A stretch of DNA of 64,000 bases from Algibacter pacificus (lineage in GTDB: Bacteria; Bacteroidota; Bacteroidia; Flavobacteriales; Flavobacteriaceae), in assembly GCF_008033385.1 (NCBI RefSeq), contig NZ_VOGY01000001.1, forward strand, positions 186,001 through 250,000, in the 5' to 3' direction. Below the pieces are notes generated by a model that worked only from the letters and a program-made list of their open reading frames with translations, did no database searches and was not told the DNA's origin. The translations under genes were made by a program, and so were the position numbers. Shown here piece after piece: positions 55,561-63,928 of the stretch (position 1 is the stretch's first letter; each line of letters begins with the position of its first letter).

Positions 55561-58500
55561 ATGATATTCAACGAAGACTCTAGAGTAAAAATACCTTCTA
55601 TATTACATTTAATTCAATTGGGGTATAAATACCTTTCTTTGAAGGACATTGAGTGGGATGAAAACACCAATATTTTTACTTCAATTTTTAATAAGCAAAT
55701 TCAGCTAATAAACCCAGCGATGTCCGATAAGGATATTCAAAAGGCTTATGATGATATTTCAATTTCATTAGAGAATGAAGATCTAGGACGTGCTTTTTTT
55801 AATAAATTAATAGATCAATCAGGGATAAAATTAATAGACTTCGAAAACTTTAATAACAACTCATTTCATGTGGTTACAGAATTACCATATAATAAAGATG
55901 ATGAGAGTTTTAGACCAGATATTATACTCTTAATAAATGGGATGCCTTTAGTTTTTATTGAAGTTAAAAAGCCTAATAACCGAAATGGAGTACGCGACGA
56001 GCATCATAGAATGCAAAGGCGTTTTCAGAATAAAAAGTTTCGCAAGTTTATCAACTTAACGCAACTCATGGTGTTTTCAAATAACATGGCTTATAGTGAA
56101 GTAGATACGCAAATGCTGGAAGGTGCTTTTTACAGCACCACAAATTATAAAAAACCAATCTTCAATTATTTTAGAGAAGAGGAAACCTTTGATCTATCTC
56201 AGCTTTTACAACCGTTGACTGAAGAAGATGAAAACTATGTTTTAAAAGACACTAATCTTTTAAGTATAAAAAGTAATAAAGAGTTTCAGTCAAATAAAAG
56301 CCCATATACAGCAACTAATGCTATTTCTACCTCTTTATTTCAACGAGAACGTTTAAAATTCATTCTACGTTATGCTTTTGCTTATGTAGAGGAGGAGCAT
56401 GGATTAGAAAAACACATTATGCGTTATCCACAACTATTTGCTACCAAAGCGATAGAGAATAAGCTAGAAAACGGTATTAAAAAAGGCATCATTTGGCATA
56501 CACAAGGTTCAGGTAAAACAGCTTTAGCATATTTTAATGTAAAGCACCTCACACATTATTTCCAGAAGCATAATATCATTCCAAAATTTTACTTTATTGT
56601 AGATCGTTTGGATTTATTAGTGCAAGCAGCAAAGGAGTTTACAGCTCGTGGTTTAGTCGTGCATAAAATAGATAGTAGAGACGCTTTTAGTAGAGATATT
56701 AAGTCCACGAATGTCATACACAACAGCTCAGGTAAAGCAGAAATTACAGTCGTAAACATTCAGAAGTTTAAGGACGATCCTGATGTTATAAAAAACAACG
56801 ATTATAATCTAAGTGTACAGCGTGTTTTCTTCTTAGACGAAGTACACCGTAGTTATAATCCTAAAGGTAGCTTTTTAGCTAATTTAGAATTAGCAGATAA
56901 ACATTCCATTAAAATTGGTTTAACAGGTACACCATTACTAGGTTCAGAATATAATTCTAAAACCTTATTTGGCGATTATATTCACAAATACTATTATAAT
57001 CTATCTATAAAAGATGGGTATACCTTACGATTAATTCGAGAAGAAATTGAAACGAATTACAAGCTTGTATTACAAGAAGCACTGGAAAACATTAAAGTAT
57101 TACAAGGTAATATTGATAAAAAGAAACTCTATGCCGATCATCGTTTTGTAGAACCTATGCTCGACTATATTGTTAAAGATATGGAACAAGCTAGAATCTC
57201 TATGAACGATTATAGCATTGGCGGTATGGTTGTTTGTGATTCTTCTGATCAGGCTAAAATGATGCAAGAGATTTTTGATGCTAAATATGCTGAAAAAACA
57301 ACATCATTTTTTAATGAAGCAGCAGAAGAACCTGCTAGTTATGGCAATAAGAAAAAAGAAGAAAGTAAAGTAAATAAAGCACAGGTTATTTTACATGATA
57401 TTGGCACCAAACAAGATCGAAGAGATTGGGTTTCCGATTTTAAAGTTGGTAAGCTCGATTTACTGTTTGTTTACAATATGTTATTAACTGGTTTTGATGC
57501 TAAACGATTAAAGAAATTATATATAGGTCGGAAAATTAAATCACATAATTTACTGCAAACACTGACACGTGTTAACAGAACCTATAAAATACACAAATAT
57601 GGTTATGTGGTAGATTTTGCAGACATTCAGAAAGAGTTTGATAAAACCAATCAAGATTACTTTAACGAGTTGCAAAGTGAGTTAGGCGATGAGATGCAAC
57701 ATTATTCTAATCTGTTTAAAAAGCCTGAAGAAATAAAAGAAGAGATTGAAGAAATTAAGGATGTGCTTTTTAAATTTGATACAGATAATGCCACTGTCTT
57801 TGGTGAACAAATTTCAGAAATCAATGAACGATCAGAAATTCGTCAAATTGCTAAAGTTTTAAACAATTCCAAAGAATTATATAATCTCATTCGTTTATCT
57901 GGTAATTTTGAATTACTCGAAAAATTAGACTTTAAAATGCTATCTGTTTTAGCACGATTAACTAACGATCGGTTAGCATTAATAAATACAAGAATTGCCT
58001 TAGAAAATAATGTAGATACTGATAATATTTTAAACACCGCTTTAGAAGATGTCATTTTTGCTTTTACCAAAGTGAAAGAAGAGGAAATGGTATTGGCAGA
58101 CGAACTGAAAAACACCTTAGGTAAAACAAGAGAAATGTTAGCAGGAAACTTCGACCAGAAAGATCCTATCTTTATTTCTTTGCGTGAAGAGCTAGAACGT
58201 TTATTTAAAAAGAAGAATTTAAGTGAAGTCACTAAAGAGGAAATGGAAGCGAACATAAAAGCTTTAAACGAAATCTATGACAAAGCTAAAAAACTAGAAC
58301 GTGAAAACCAATTGCTGAAAGCTAAATACGATTATGATGCTAAATATACACGTATTCATAAGCGCTTAATGGAGAAAGACCCATTGACCGATAGCGAACG
58401 CAAATTGTTTGAAGCCTTAAAAGGATTAAAAACAGCAGTAGACAAGGAGATTTTACAAAACTCAAAACTATTAGAAAACGAGAGCTATGTAGAAAAAATG

Positions 58501-58629
58501 ATGATGCGTTTAGTTGTTAGCCAATTTAAAAAAGAACAAAAGATTGATATTAACACTACAGATGTAAGACGGATTAATAGTCTTATTGTAAAAGAATACA
58601 TGAACGAATACAACGGTTACGTTGCTTAA
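55561..58629 (+). CDS. hsdR: Type I restriction enzyme subunit R
   Basis: The 1022-residue protein has the nuclease site Asp120...Glu134-x-Lys136 (RPDIILL... FIEVKKP), motor Walker A GSGK with Lys319 (HTQGSGKTALAYF), the DEVHRSY box, LTGTPLLG and a C-terminal helical domain for HsdM contact. It translocates and cuts DNA lacking the methylation set by HsdM/HsdS. The size is normal. In this locus hsdR precedes hsdM and hsdS and is split from them by two other genes. Start is ATG 55561. Confidence 0.95.
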   Translation: MIFNEDSRVKIPSILHLIQLGYKYLSLKDIEWDENTNIFTSIFNKQIQLINPAMSDKDIQKAYDDISISLENEDLGRAFFNKLIDQSGIKLIDFENFNNNSFHVVTELPYNKDDESFRPDIILLINGMPLVFIEVKKPNNRNGVRDEHHRMQRRFQNKKFRKFINLTQLMVFSNNMAYSEVDTQMLEGAFYSTTNYKKPIFNYFREEETFDLSQLLQPLTEEDENYVLKDTNLLSIKSNKEFQSNKSPYTATNAISTSLFQRERLKFILRYAFAYVEEEHGLEKHIMRYPQLFATKAIENKLENGIKKGIIWHTQGSGKTALAYFNVKHLTHYFQKHNIIPKFYFIVDRLDLLVQAAKEFTARGLVVHKIDSRDAFSRDIKSTNVIHNSSGKAEITVVNIQKFKDDPDVIKNNDYNLSVQRVFFLDEVHRSYNPKGSFLANLELADKHSIKIGLTGTPLLGSEYNSKTLFGDYIHKYYYNLSIKDGYTLRLIREEIETNYKLVLQEALENIKVLQGNIDKKKLYADHRFVEPMLDYIVKDMEQARISMNDYSIGGMVVCDSSDQAKMMQEIFDAKYAEKTTSFFNEAAEEPASYGNKKKEESKVNKAQVILHDIGTKQDRRDWVSDFKVGKLDLLFVYNMLLTGFDAKRLKKLYIGRKIKSHNLLQTLTRVNRTYKIHKYGYVVDFADIQKEFDKTNQDYFNELQSELGDEMQHYSNLFKKPEEIKEEIEEIKDVLFKFDTDNATVFGEQISEINERSEIRQIAKVLNNSKELYNLIRLSGNFELLEKLDFKMLSVLARLTNDRLALINTRIALENNVDTDNILNTALEDVIFAFTKVKEEEMVLADELKNTLGKTREMLAGNFDQKDPIFISLREELERLFKKKNLSEVTKEEMEANIKALNEIYDKAKKLERENQLLKAKYDYDAKYTRIHKRLMEKDPLTDSERKLFEALKGLKTAVDKEILQNSKLLENESYVEKMMMRLVVSQFKKEQKIDINTTDVRRINSLIVKEYMNEYNGYVA

Positions 58630-58674
58630 TGAAAATTATAAAGCAACTGTCGCAAAACATGCGATATTTAACAA

Positions 58675-59673
58675 ATGATGTCAATGAATGAAATAATTAT
58701 ATACGAATCTAATGCCAATCAAATAGAAGTCAGTATTCAATTTGAAAAGGAAACAGTTTGGCTTACTCAGGCGCAATTGGCAGTTTTGTTTGAAAGGGAC
58801 AGAACAGTTGTTGGTAGACATATTCGTAATATATTTAAAGAGCAAGAGCTAGATGAGGATGTGGTATGTGCAAATTTTGCACATACCACTCAACATGGCG
58901 CTATAGAAGGAAAGAGTCAGTCAAAAGATGTAAAATATTATAATCTAGATGTGATTATTTCTGTTGGCTACAGAGTGAAATCATTACAGGCTACTAAATT
59001 TAGGCAATGGGCTACACAGCGACTTAAAGACTATTTAGTACAAGGCTATGCAATTAACCAAAAACGTTTAGAGCAAAAAGAACAAGAAGTAAAGTTGTTA
59101 AAAGACGGGATTCATATTCTAACCAGAACGGTAAGCAAAGCTATTGAAGAAAAGGCTTCAGATAATATAATTTTAGAAACCTTTGCTAAAGGTTTAAGCC
59201 TGTTAGATGACTATGATCATGAACAATTAGATGCTAAAGGTTTAACAACAACAGAAGCCAATTACCCAAGTTTAGACGATTATCAGGAGATAATTAACCA
59301 AATGCTAACCGAGTTTGATTCTGATGTTTTTGGAAAAGAAAAAGATAAAAGTTTTCAGAGTTCTGTGGCGCAAATAGCAAAAGGATTTGGAGACGACGAT
59401 TTTTACCCAAGCATAGAAGAAAAGGCAACCATGCTTTTATATTTTATAGTGAAAAACCACTCATTTGTAGATGGTAACAAGCGTATTGCAGCAGCTTGTT
59501 TTTTAAAGTTTTTACAACAAAACAACATGCTTTTTAATAACCAAAAACAACCCATTATTAATAACGATACCTTAGCCAGTTTAACACTGTTTATTGCTTC
59601 TAGCAAACCAGAAGAAATGCAAACCGTAACACGTTTGGTAATTAGTGTACTAAACAGAAATAAAGATAATTAG
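58675..59673 (+). CDS. RhuM-like protein fused to a Fic/Doc domain
   Basis: The 332-residue protein has an N-terminal RhuM/BRO-N-like DNA-binding domain (VWLTQAQLAVLFERDRTVVGRHIRNIF to YNLDVIISVGYRV). A coiled-coil linker (about 120-165) follows, then a Doc-type Fic domain with HSFVDGNKR (262-270), where HxFxDGNKR carries the catalytic His262. Doc relatives phosphorylate or AMPylate targets; the target is unknown. It lies between hsdR and hsdM, as in many Bacteroidota type I loci. ATG 58675, 58678 or 58684 could be the start. A small inverted repeat (TCGCA-AAACA-TGCGA, 58650-58664) precedes it. A 29-bp palindrome lies in its coding sequence. Confidence 0.85.
   Translation: MMSMNEIIIYESNANQIEVSIQFEKETVWLTQAQLAVLFERDRTVVGRHIRNIFKEQELDEDVVCANFAHTTQHGAIEGKSQSKDVKYYNLDVIISVGYRVKSLQATKFRQWATQRLKDYLVQGYAINQKRLEQKEQEVKLLKDGIHILTRTVSKAIEEKASDNIILETFAKGLSLLDDYDHEQLDAKGLTTTEANYPSLDDYQEIINQMLTEFDSDVFGKEKDKSFQSSVAQIAKGFGDDDFYPSIEEKATMLLYFIVKNHSFVDGNKRIAAACFLKFLQQNNMLFNNQKQPIINNDTLASLTLFIASSKPEEMQTVTRLVISVLNRNKDN
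58861..58889. repeat. Perfect 29-bp palindrome inside the RhuM-Fic gene
   Basis: GTGGTATGTGCAAA (58861-58874) and TTTGCACATACCAC (58876-58889) are exact reverse complements around one T. The stretch codes for VVCANFAHT, a segment that I recall as conserved in RhuM relatives. It could be an operator, an RNA hairpin or a coincidence of conserved codons. Confidence 0.8.
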
Positions 59674-59708
59674 GAATTAAGAATTAAGAATTGCGAATTA
59701 CGAATTAT
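59674..59708 (+). repeat. Heptamer array, left of the four-helix-bundle gene
   Basis: Five 7-bp units (GAATTAA twice, GAATTGC, GAATTAC, GAATTAT) begin at the base after the RhuM-Fic stop and run into the ATG of the next gene at 59707. All have ATT at positions 3-5. Confidence 0.85.
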
Positions 59709-60060
59709 GAAAGAGAATATTGTACAAACCAAATCGTATGCTTTCGCTATTAAAATTGTTAATACTTGTAAGTTTCTTCAAACTGAAAAAAAGGAATTTA
59801 TTTTAAGTAAACAATTGTTACGTTCAGGAACATCGGTAGGTGCAAATATAGAAGAAGCTATTGGTGGCCAAAGCAGAAAAGATTTTTATGCCAAATTAAC
59901 CATTTCATACAAAGAAGCTAGAGAAACAAAGTATTGGATTAGACTATTAACCGATACTCACTATTTAACAAAATCTCAAAGTAAACCACTATTAAATGAT
60001 ATAGAAGAAATATTAAGAATTATAGGGAGTATACAGAAAACTATGAGAAATACGAAATAA
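59707..60060 (+). CDS. Four-helix-bundle protein (S23 intervening-sequence / Avd-like)
   Basis: This 117-residue protein shows the four-helix pattern of the 23S-rRNA intervening-sequence protein family: AFAIKIVNTCKFLQTEKKEF, LLRSGTSVGANIEEAIGGQS, DFYAKLTISYKEARETKYWIRLL and a last helix. Its basic, pentameric relatives include Avd of diversity-generating retroelements, but no reverse transcriptase or template repeat is visible here. It stands between RhuM-Fic and hsdM, flanked on both sides by 7-bp repeat arrays that touch its start and stop, as if inserted as a unit. Function unknown, perhaps nucleic-acid binding. Confidence 0.88.
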   Translation: MKENIVQTKSYAFAIKIVNTCKFLQTEKKEFILSKQLLRSGTSVGANIEEAIGGQSRKDFYAKLTISYKEARETKYWIRLLTDTHYLTKSQSKPLLNDIEEILRIIGSIQKTMRNTK

Positions 60061-60186
60061 CAATTATGAATTGAGAATTAGGAATTACGAATTAAGAATT
60101 ACGAATTAGGAATTGAACATTCGTAATTCATAATTGTACATTGTACATTGTACATTGTACATTGATAATTGCTCATTGAAAATTAA
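60061..60186 (+). repeat. Eighteen-unit heptamer array before hsdM
   Basis: Exactly 18 units of 7 bases run from the stop of the four-helix-bundle gene to 4 bases before the hsdM ATG. All have ATT at positions 3-5. The left half is GAATTAN; the right half drifts to ACATTGN and includes four exact TTGTACA copies at 60134-60161. An 11-bp hairpin (60096-60106 with 60119-60129) forms where the type switches. Unit count could vary by slippage. Confidence 0.9.
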
Positions 60187-60190
60187 TTAT

Positions 60191-61816
60191 ATGACAAGCA
60201 CAGCACAATTTGAAACCCAAACCAAAGCACTAATAGACGACCTTAAAAGCGTCTGTGCCAATTATGGTTTAGGAAATGACGGAAACGAATTTAAAATAAT
60301 TACCCAAGTATTTCTATATAAATTCTTAAACGATAAATACGTTTACGAGTTAAAACAATTAGAACCCGACTTAGCAAAAGCCGAAAACTTTGACGAGGCT
60401 TTAAAAACCTATTCTGAAGATGATTTAGAAATGCTAACCATGCAAATAAGCGAAAACACAGCGCGCATTGCACCTAAAAACTTATTGTCGCGTTTATTCG
60501 AACAACAAAACAAAGACAATTTTGCCGATATTTTTGATGAAACCTTAGTAAGTGTCGCCAAAGATAATATCGATATTTTCTCGGTACTCACACAAGGCGG
60601 AGAAAAAGTGGTGCTGTTTGAAAACCTAAGTAAATATGTTACCGATAAAAAGGATGACTTTTGCAAAGCCTTAGTAAACAAACTCGTTGGTTTTAGTTTC
60701 GAGCATATATTCACACAGAAATTTGACTTTTTTGCGACTATTTTCGAGTATTTAATTAAAGATTACAACACCAATTCTGGCGGAAAATACGCCGAGTATT
60801 TTACACCACACGCAGTCGCCAAAATCATGGCAGCTTGTTTGGTTACGGGAGACGATGTAAACAACGTGACCTGTTACGATCCAAGTGCGGGATCGGGCAC
60901 CTTGTTAATGAATATTGCACACGCCATTGGCGAAGACAAGTGTACCATTTACTCGCAAGACATCTCGCAAAAATCGTCTGCCTTATTGCGTTTAAATCTT
61001 ATTTTAAACAATCTGGTACATTCCATACAAAACATTATACAGGGCAATACTATTTTAAGTCCGTATCACAAACAAGACAACGGGCAATTAGAACAGTTTG
61101 ATTATATCGTTTCTAATCCACCATTTAAGCTGGATTTTAGCGATTACAGCGCAGATTTAGACAGTAAAGCCAATAAAGAACGCTTTTTTGCAGGTATCCC
61201 CAATATTCCTAAAAGCAAGAAAGATTCTATGGCTATTTACTTGCTGTTTATACAGCATATTATGCACAGCTTAACCCCAAAAGGGAAAGCCGCCATTGTG
61301 GTGCCTACTGGTTTTATAACCGCACAATCTGGTATTGATAAAAAAATTAGACAAAAACTAGTAGAAAGTAAAATGCTTGCAGGCGTCGTATCTATGCCTT
61401 CTAATATTTTTGCCACCACAGGAACCAACGTAAGTATTTTGTTTTTAGATAAAACCAATACCAAAGATGTGGTATTGGTAGATGCTTCTAATTTAGGAAC
61501 GAAAGTAAAAGAAGGTAAAAACCAAAAAACAGTATTAAGCGAAAACGAAGAACAGCAAATTATTGATGTATTTAACAATAAAGAAGCTATGGACAATTTT
61601 TCTGTCGTGGTTAGTTATGAAGCTTTAAAAGCTAAAAATTATAGTTTAAGTGCAGGACAATATTTTGAAGTAAAAATAGAATACACAGATATTTCTTCGG
61701 AAGAGTTTGTTTCTAAAATGAACAGTTTTGAAACCAGTTTAAATAGCCTTTTTACTGAGTCTAAAACTTTAGAAAAAGAGATTAATGACAATTTGAAAAA
61801 TTTAAAGTATGATTAA
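60191..61816 (+). CDS. hsdM: Type I modification methyltransferase subunit M
   Basis: The 541-residue N6-adenine methyltransferase has an N-terminal HsdM domain, the SAM-binding motif DPSAGSG (230-236) and the catalytic NPPF (309-312). Methylation by HsdM with HsdS protects the host sequence from HsdR. I take ATG 60191 (MTSTAQFETQTKALIDDL). An in-frame TTG at 60134 would translate the repeat array as YIVHCTLYIDNCS and is rejected. The stop overlaps hsdS by 8 bases. No TAnnTTTG promoter is visible directly upstream, so expression may depend on read-through across the array. Confidence 0.95.
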   Translation: MTSTAQFETQTKALIDDLKSVCANYGLGNDGNEFKIITQVFLYKFLNDKYVYELKQLEPDLAKAENFDEALKTYSEDDLEMLTMQISENTARIAPKNLLSRLFEQQNKDNFADIFDETLVSVAKDNIDIFSVLTQGGEKVVLFENLSKYVTDKKDDFCKALVNKLVGFSFEHIFTQKFDFFATIFEYLIKDYNTNSGGKYAEYFTPHAVAKIMAACLVTGDDVNNVTCYDPSAGSGTLLMNIAHAIGEDKCTIYSQDISQKSSALLRLNLILNNLVHSIQNIIQGNTILSPYHKQDNGQLEQFDYIVSNPPFKLDFSDYSADLDSKANKERFFAGIPNIPKSKKDSMAIYLLFIQHIMHSLTPKGKAAIVVPTGFITAQSGIDKKIRQKLVESKMLAGVVSMPSNIFATTGTNVSILFLDKTNTKDVVLVDASNLGTKVKEGKNQKTVLSENEEQQIIDVFNNKEAMDNFSVVVSYEALKAKNYSLSAGQYFEVKIEYTDISSEEFVSKMNSFETSLNSLFTESKTLEKEINDNLKNLKYD

Positions 61817-63161
61817 GTTTGATACAGATAAATTCATTCAAACTACTTTAGGAGAATTAGTTTCAAAAGAAAAGAAATCAATAATTTCTGGACCATTTGG
61901 TTCAAATGTTGGGAAAAAATTTTTTAAGGAAGAAGGGATACCTTTAATTAGAGGTAACAATCTAAGTAAAGGAGAAGAAAAATTTAAAGACGATGGATTC
62001 GTTTTTTTGACTAGAGAAAAAGCAGATGAATTAAATTGTTATGCTATTAAGAATGATTTAATTTTTACAGCAGTTGGAACGATTGGTCAAGTTGGTATTA
62101 TAGATGAAAAATTGAAATATGATGAATACGTTATTTCAAATAAACAATTACGAGCAAGATTTGATAATAGTAAAATAACACCACTTTTTGCCTATTATTG
62201 GTTTTCATCCTATTGGGTTCAAAAATTAATTCTTCAACGTAACGTTGGAAGTACAGTTCCATTGATAAATTTAAGTGTTCTTAAAGGGCTTCCAATCACA
62301 TTACCAAAATCAATTGAAACTCAAAAAAGCATAGTTGAAGTACTAGAAAATATTTCTTTAAAAATAGAAGTCAACAACAAAATAAACCAAGAGTTAGAAG
62401 CGATGGCAAAAACGCTTTACGATTATTGGTTTGTACAGTTCGATTTTCCCTTCGACTTCGCTCAGGGTAAATTAGATGTTAATGGTAAACCTTATAAATC
62501 TTCTGGTGGTAAAATGGTTTTTAATGAAGTGTTGAAACGTGAGATTCCTGAGGGGTGGGCGGTTAAAGAATTAGAATGTTGCGCAGATTTTAAAAATGGA
62601 AAAGGAATGAAAAAGGATCTTCTTGACGATAATGGAGAATTTCCAGTTTTTGGTTCAAATGGAATTGTTGGAAAAACAAATAAATTATTATTTGATAGCC
62701 CAGTTATAGCAATTGGTAGAGTAGGTGCAAATTATGGAGAAATACATTACTCAATTGATTCTTGTTGGATTACTGATAACGCTGTCACATCCCAACCGAT
62801 AAAAAACGAATATTTGTGGTGGCTTTTATTAGCGTTGAAAGGGATTAATTATTCAAGCATAGCAGGTGGTTCTGCACAGCCACTTATTACACAAGGAAAA
62901 TTAAAAGCATTAAACTTTGCAATACCAAGTAATGATTCATTCCAAAATTTTCATCAAATAATTAATCCAATTTATTTAAAAATCAATAATGTTCTTAAAC
63001 AAAACCAAAAACTCTCAGAGCTTAGAGATTGGTTGTTGCCTATGTTAATGAATGGGCAAGTGAGCGTAGCGCATTCCCATGCAGATGAGAATCTTGGAGA
63101 GGTAGAGCAGGAGTTGGGTATGGTTGCGGAGGATGGAGAAATTTATAAAAGTAAGATATGA
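61809..63161 (+). CDS. hsdS: Type I specificity subunit S
   Basis: The 450-residue protein has two target-recognition domains (about 1-180 and 235-400), separated by a conserved helical spacer (INQELEAMAKTLYDYWFVQFDFP... NGKPYKSSGGKMVFNEVLKREIPEGW) and ending in a second spacer (LRDWLLPMLMNGQVSV). It sets the recognition sequence for both methylation and cleavage. A REP-like segment at 62448-62467 adds in-frame residues FDFAQGKL in the central spacer. The C-terminus VAEDGEIYKSKI is echoed downstream at 63885-63917. The last 4 bases overlap the following gene (ATGA). Confidence 0.93.
   Translation: MIKFDTDKFIQTTLGELVSKEKKSIISGPFGSNVGKKFFKEEGIPLIRGNNLSKGEEKFKDDGFVFLTREKADELNCYAIKNDLIFTAVGTIGQVGIIDEKLKYDEYVISNKQLRARFDNSKITPLFAYYWFSSYWVQKLILQRNVGSTVPLINLSVLKGLPITLPKSIETQKSIVEVLENISLKIEVNNKINQELEAMAKTLYDYWFVQFDFPFDFAQGKLDVNGKPYKSSGGKMVFNEVLKREIPEGWAVKELECCADFKNGKGMKKDLLDDNGEFPVFGSNGIVGKTNKLLFDSPVIAIGRVGANYGEIHYSIDSCWITDNAVTSQPIKNEYLWWLLLALKGINYSSIAGGSAQPLITQGKLKALNFAIPSNDSFQNFHQIINPIYLKINNVLKQNQKLSELRDWLLPMLMNGQVSVAHSHADENLGEVEQELGMVAEDGEIYKSKI
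62448..62467. repeat. REP-like sequence inserted in hsdS
   Basis: CCCTTCGACTTCGCTCAGGG resembles the REP/inverted motifs scattered in many Bacteroidota genomes. It is in frame and lengthens the linker between the two recognition domains. No second copy was noticed in this window. Confidence 0.5.
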
Positions 63162-63871
63162 AAGAAATAGATATTGTAAATATTTGTGAATCGGTTTTAT
63201 CCAGTTTGGCAACAATGGGGTATGAGAGCAATAAAGTGGAGTCAGTAGGTCAGCTTATTTTTCCTGTAAAAAATGGAGGTCAGGATAGAATTTCAGAACA
63301 GGAGCTTCGTCAATTATTTATAGAAGAATTTAAAGATAAACATGAAGATTTATGTTATTCTATAGAAACACCGACTATAGGTAAATTTAAGTTTGGCGAA
63401 AAGTTTGAGGACATATCTTCAGGTAAAGGAAGATCAGCATCATTAGATATGTGTATTTATAAAAGGGATAAAAACACCATCATTAGAGACTTGAATATCG
63501 AATTTAAATTTAATAATGTTTCGCTCTATAAAATTGGAAAAGATATTTTAAAATTAATGAAAGAAGAACAAAATGGAGTGTTCATACTTTTGCTTAATAA
63601 TACAGATCGAGGTACACTTTGTAATATTGGCCATACAGGTGTTTTAGATAAGCTTTCTCAATCATTTAATAGATTTAAGGATAACTGGCAAGGGAATAAA
63701 AGTATACAGTTAGTCATTATATCTTTACAAGAAAAGGTTTTTATACATCGTACTATTACAGATACCCTTTTTGAAAATGAAAAAACTGTATTCTCTATTT
63801 GTGAAAATAGCTATGTTAATATGTCAGAGATTAATGAAGATAGTGGATGGGAAATTGTAAGAGTTAAATAA
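63158..63871 (+). CDS. PD-(D/E)XK-like protein coupled to hsdS
   Basis: The 237-residue protein of unknown family starts inside the hsdS stop (ATGA overlap), so it is co-translated with the specificity subunit. The centre holds Asp97 (SASLDMCIY) and, 18 residues later, Glu115-Phe-Lys117 (NIEFKFNN): the spacing and hydrophobic strands of a PD-(D/E)XK nuclease core, with possible helper acidic residues around 45-75. No other domain is recognised. It could be an accessory nuclease, a modifier of the restriction enzyme, or a passenger defence gene. A remnant of an hsdS 3' end follows it, so it may be a replaceable cassette. Confidence 0.7.
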   Translation: MKEIDIVNICESVLSSLATMGYESNKVESVGQLIFPVKNGGQDRISEQELRQLFIEEFKDKHEDLCYSIETPTIGKFKFGEKFEDISSGKGRSASLDMCIYKRDKNTIIRDLNIEFKFNNVSLYKIGKDILKLMKEEQNGVFILLLNNTDRGTLCNIGHTGVLDKLSQSFNRFKDNWQGNKSIQLVIISLQEKVFIHRTITDTLFENEKTVFSICENSYVNMSEINEDSGWEIVRVK

Positions 63872-63884
63872 AGATTAGGACAGG

Positions 63885-63917
63885 GTTGCGGAGGATGAAG
63901 AAACGTATAAAAGATAA
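63885..63917 (+). pseudogene. Remnant of an hsdS 3' end
   Basis: The bases encode VAEDEETYKR and a stop, matching the C-terminus VAEDGEIYKSKI of the intact hsdS at 63161. Upstream alignment breaks with a one-base indel. The exact shared stretch GGTTGCGGAGGATG occurs at 63122-63135 and 63884-63897. It is a leftover of a second specificity gene or of a duplication. Confidence 0.7.
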
Positions 63918-63928
63918 AATAAGATAAG

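Noticed and set aside
59707-60060. Diversity-generating retroelement around the Avd-like protein
   Set aside because: No reverse transcriptase gene and no template/variable repeat pair is visible in the window.
60134-60190. Upstream extension of hsdM from a TTG
   Set aside because: It would translate the heptamer array into a repetitive leader that homologues lack; ATG 60191 gives the conserved start.
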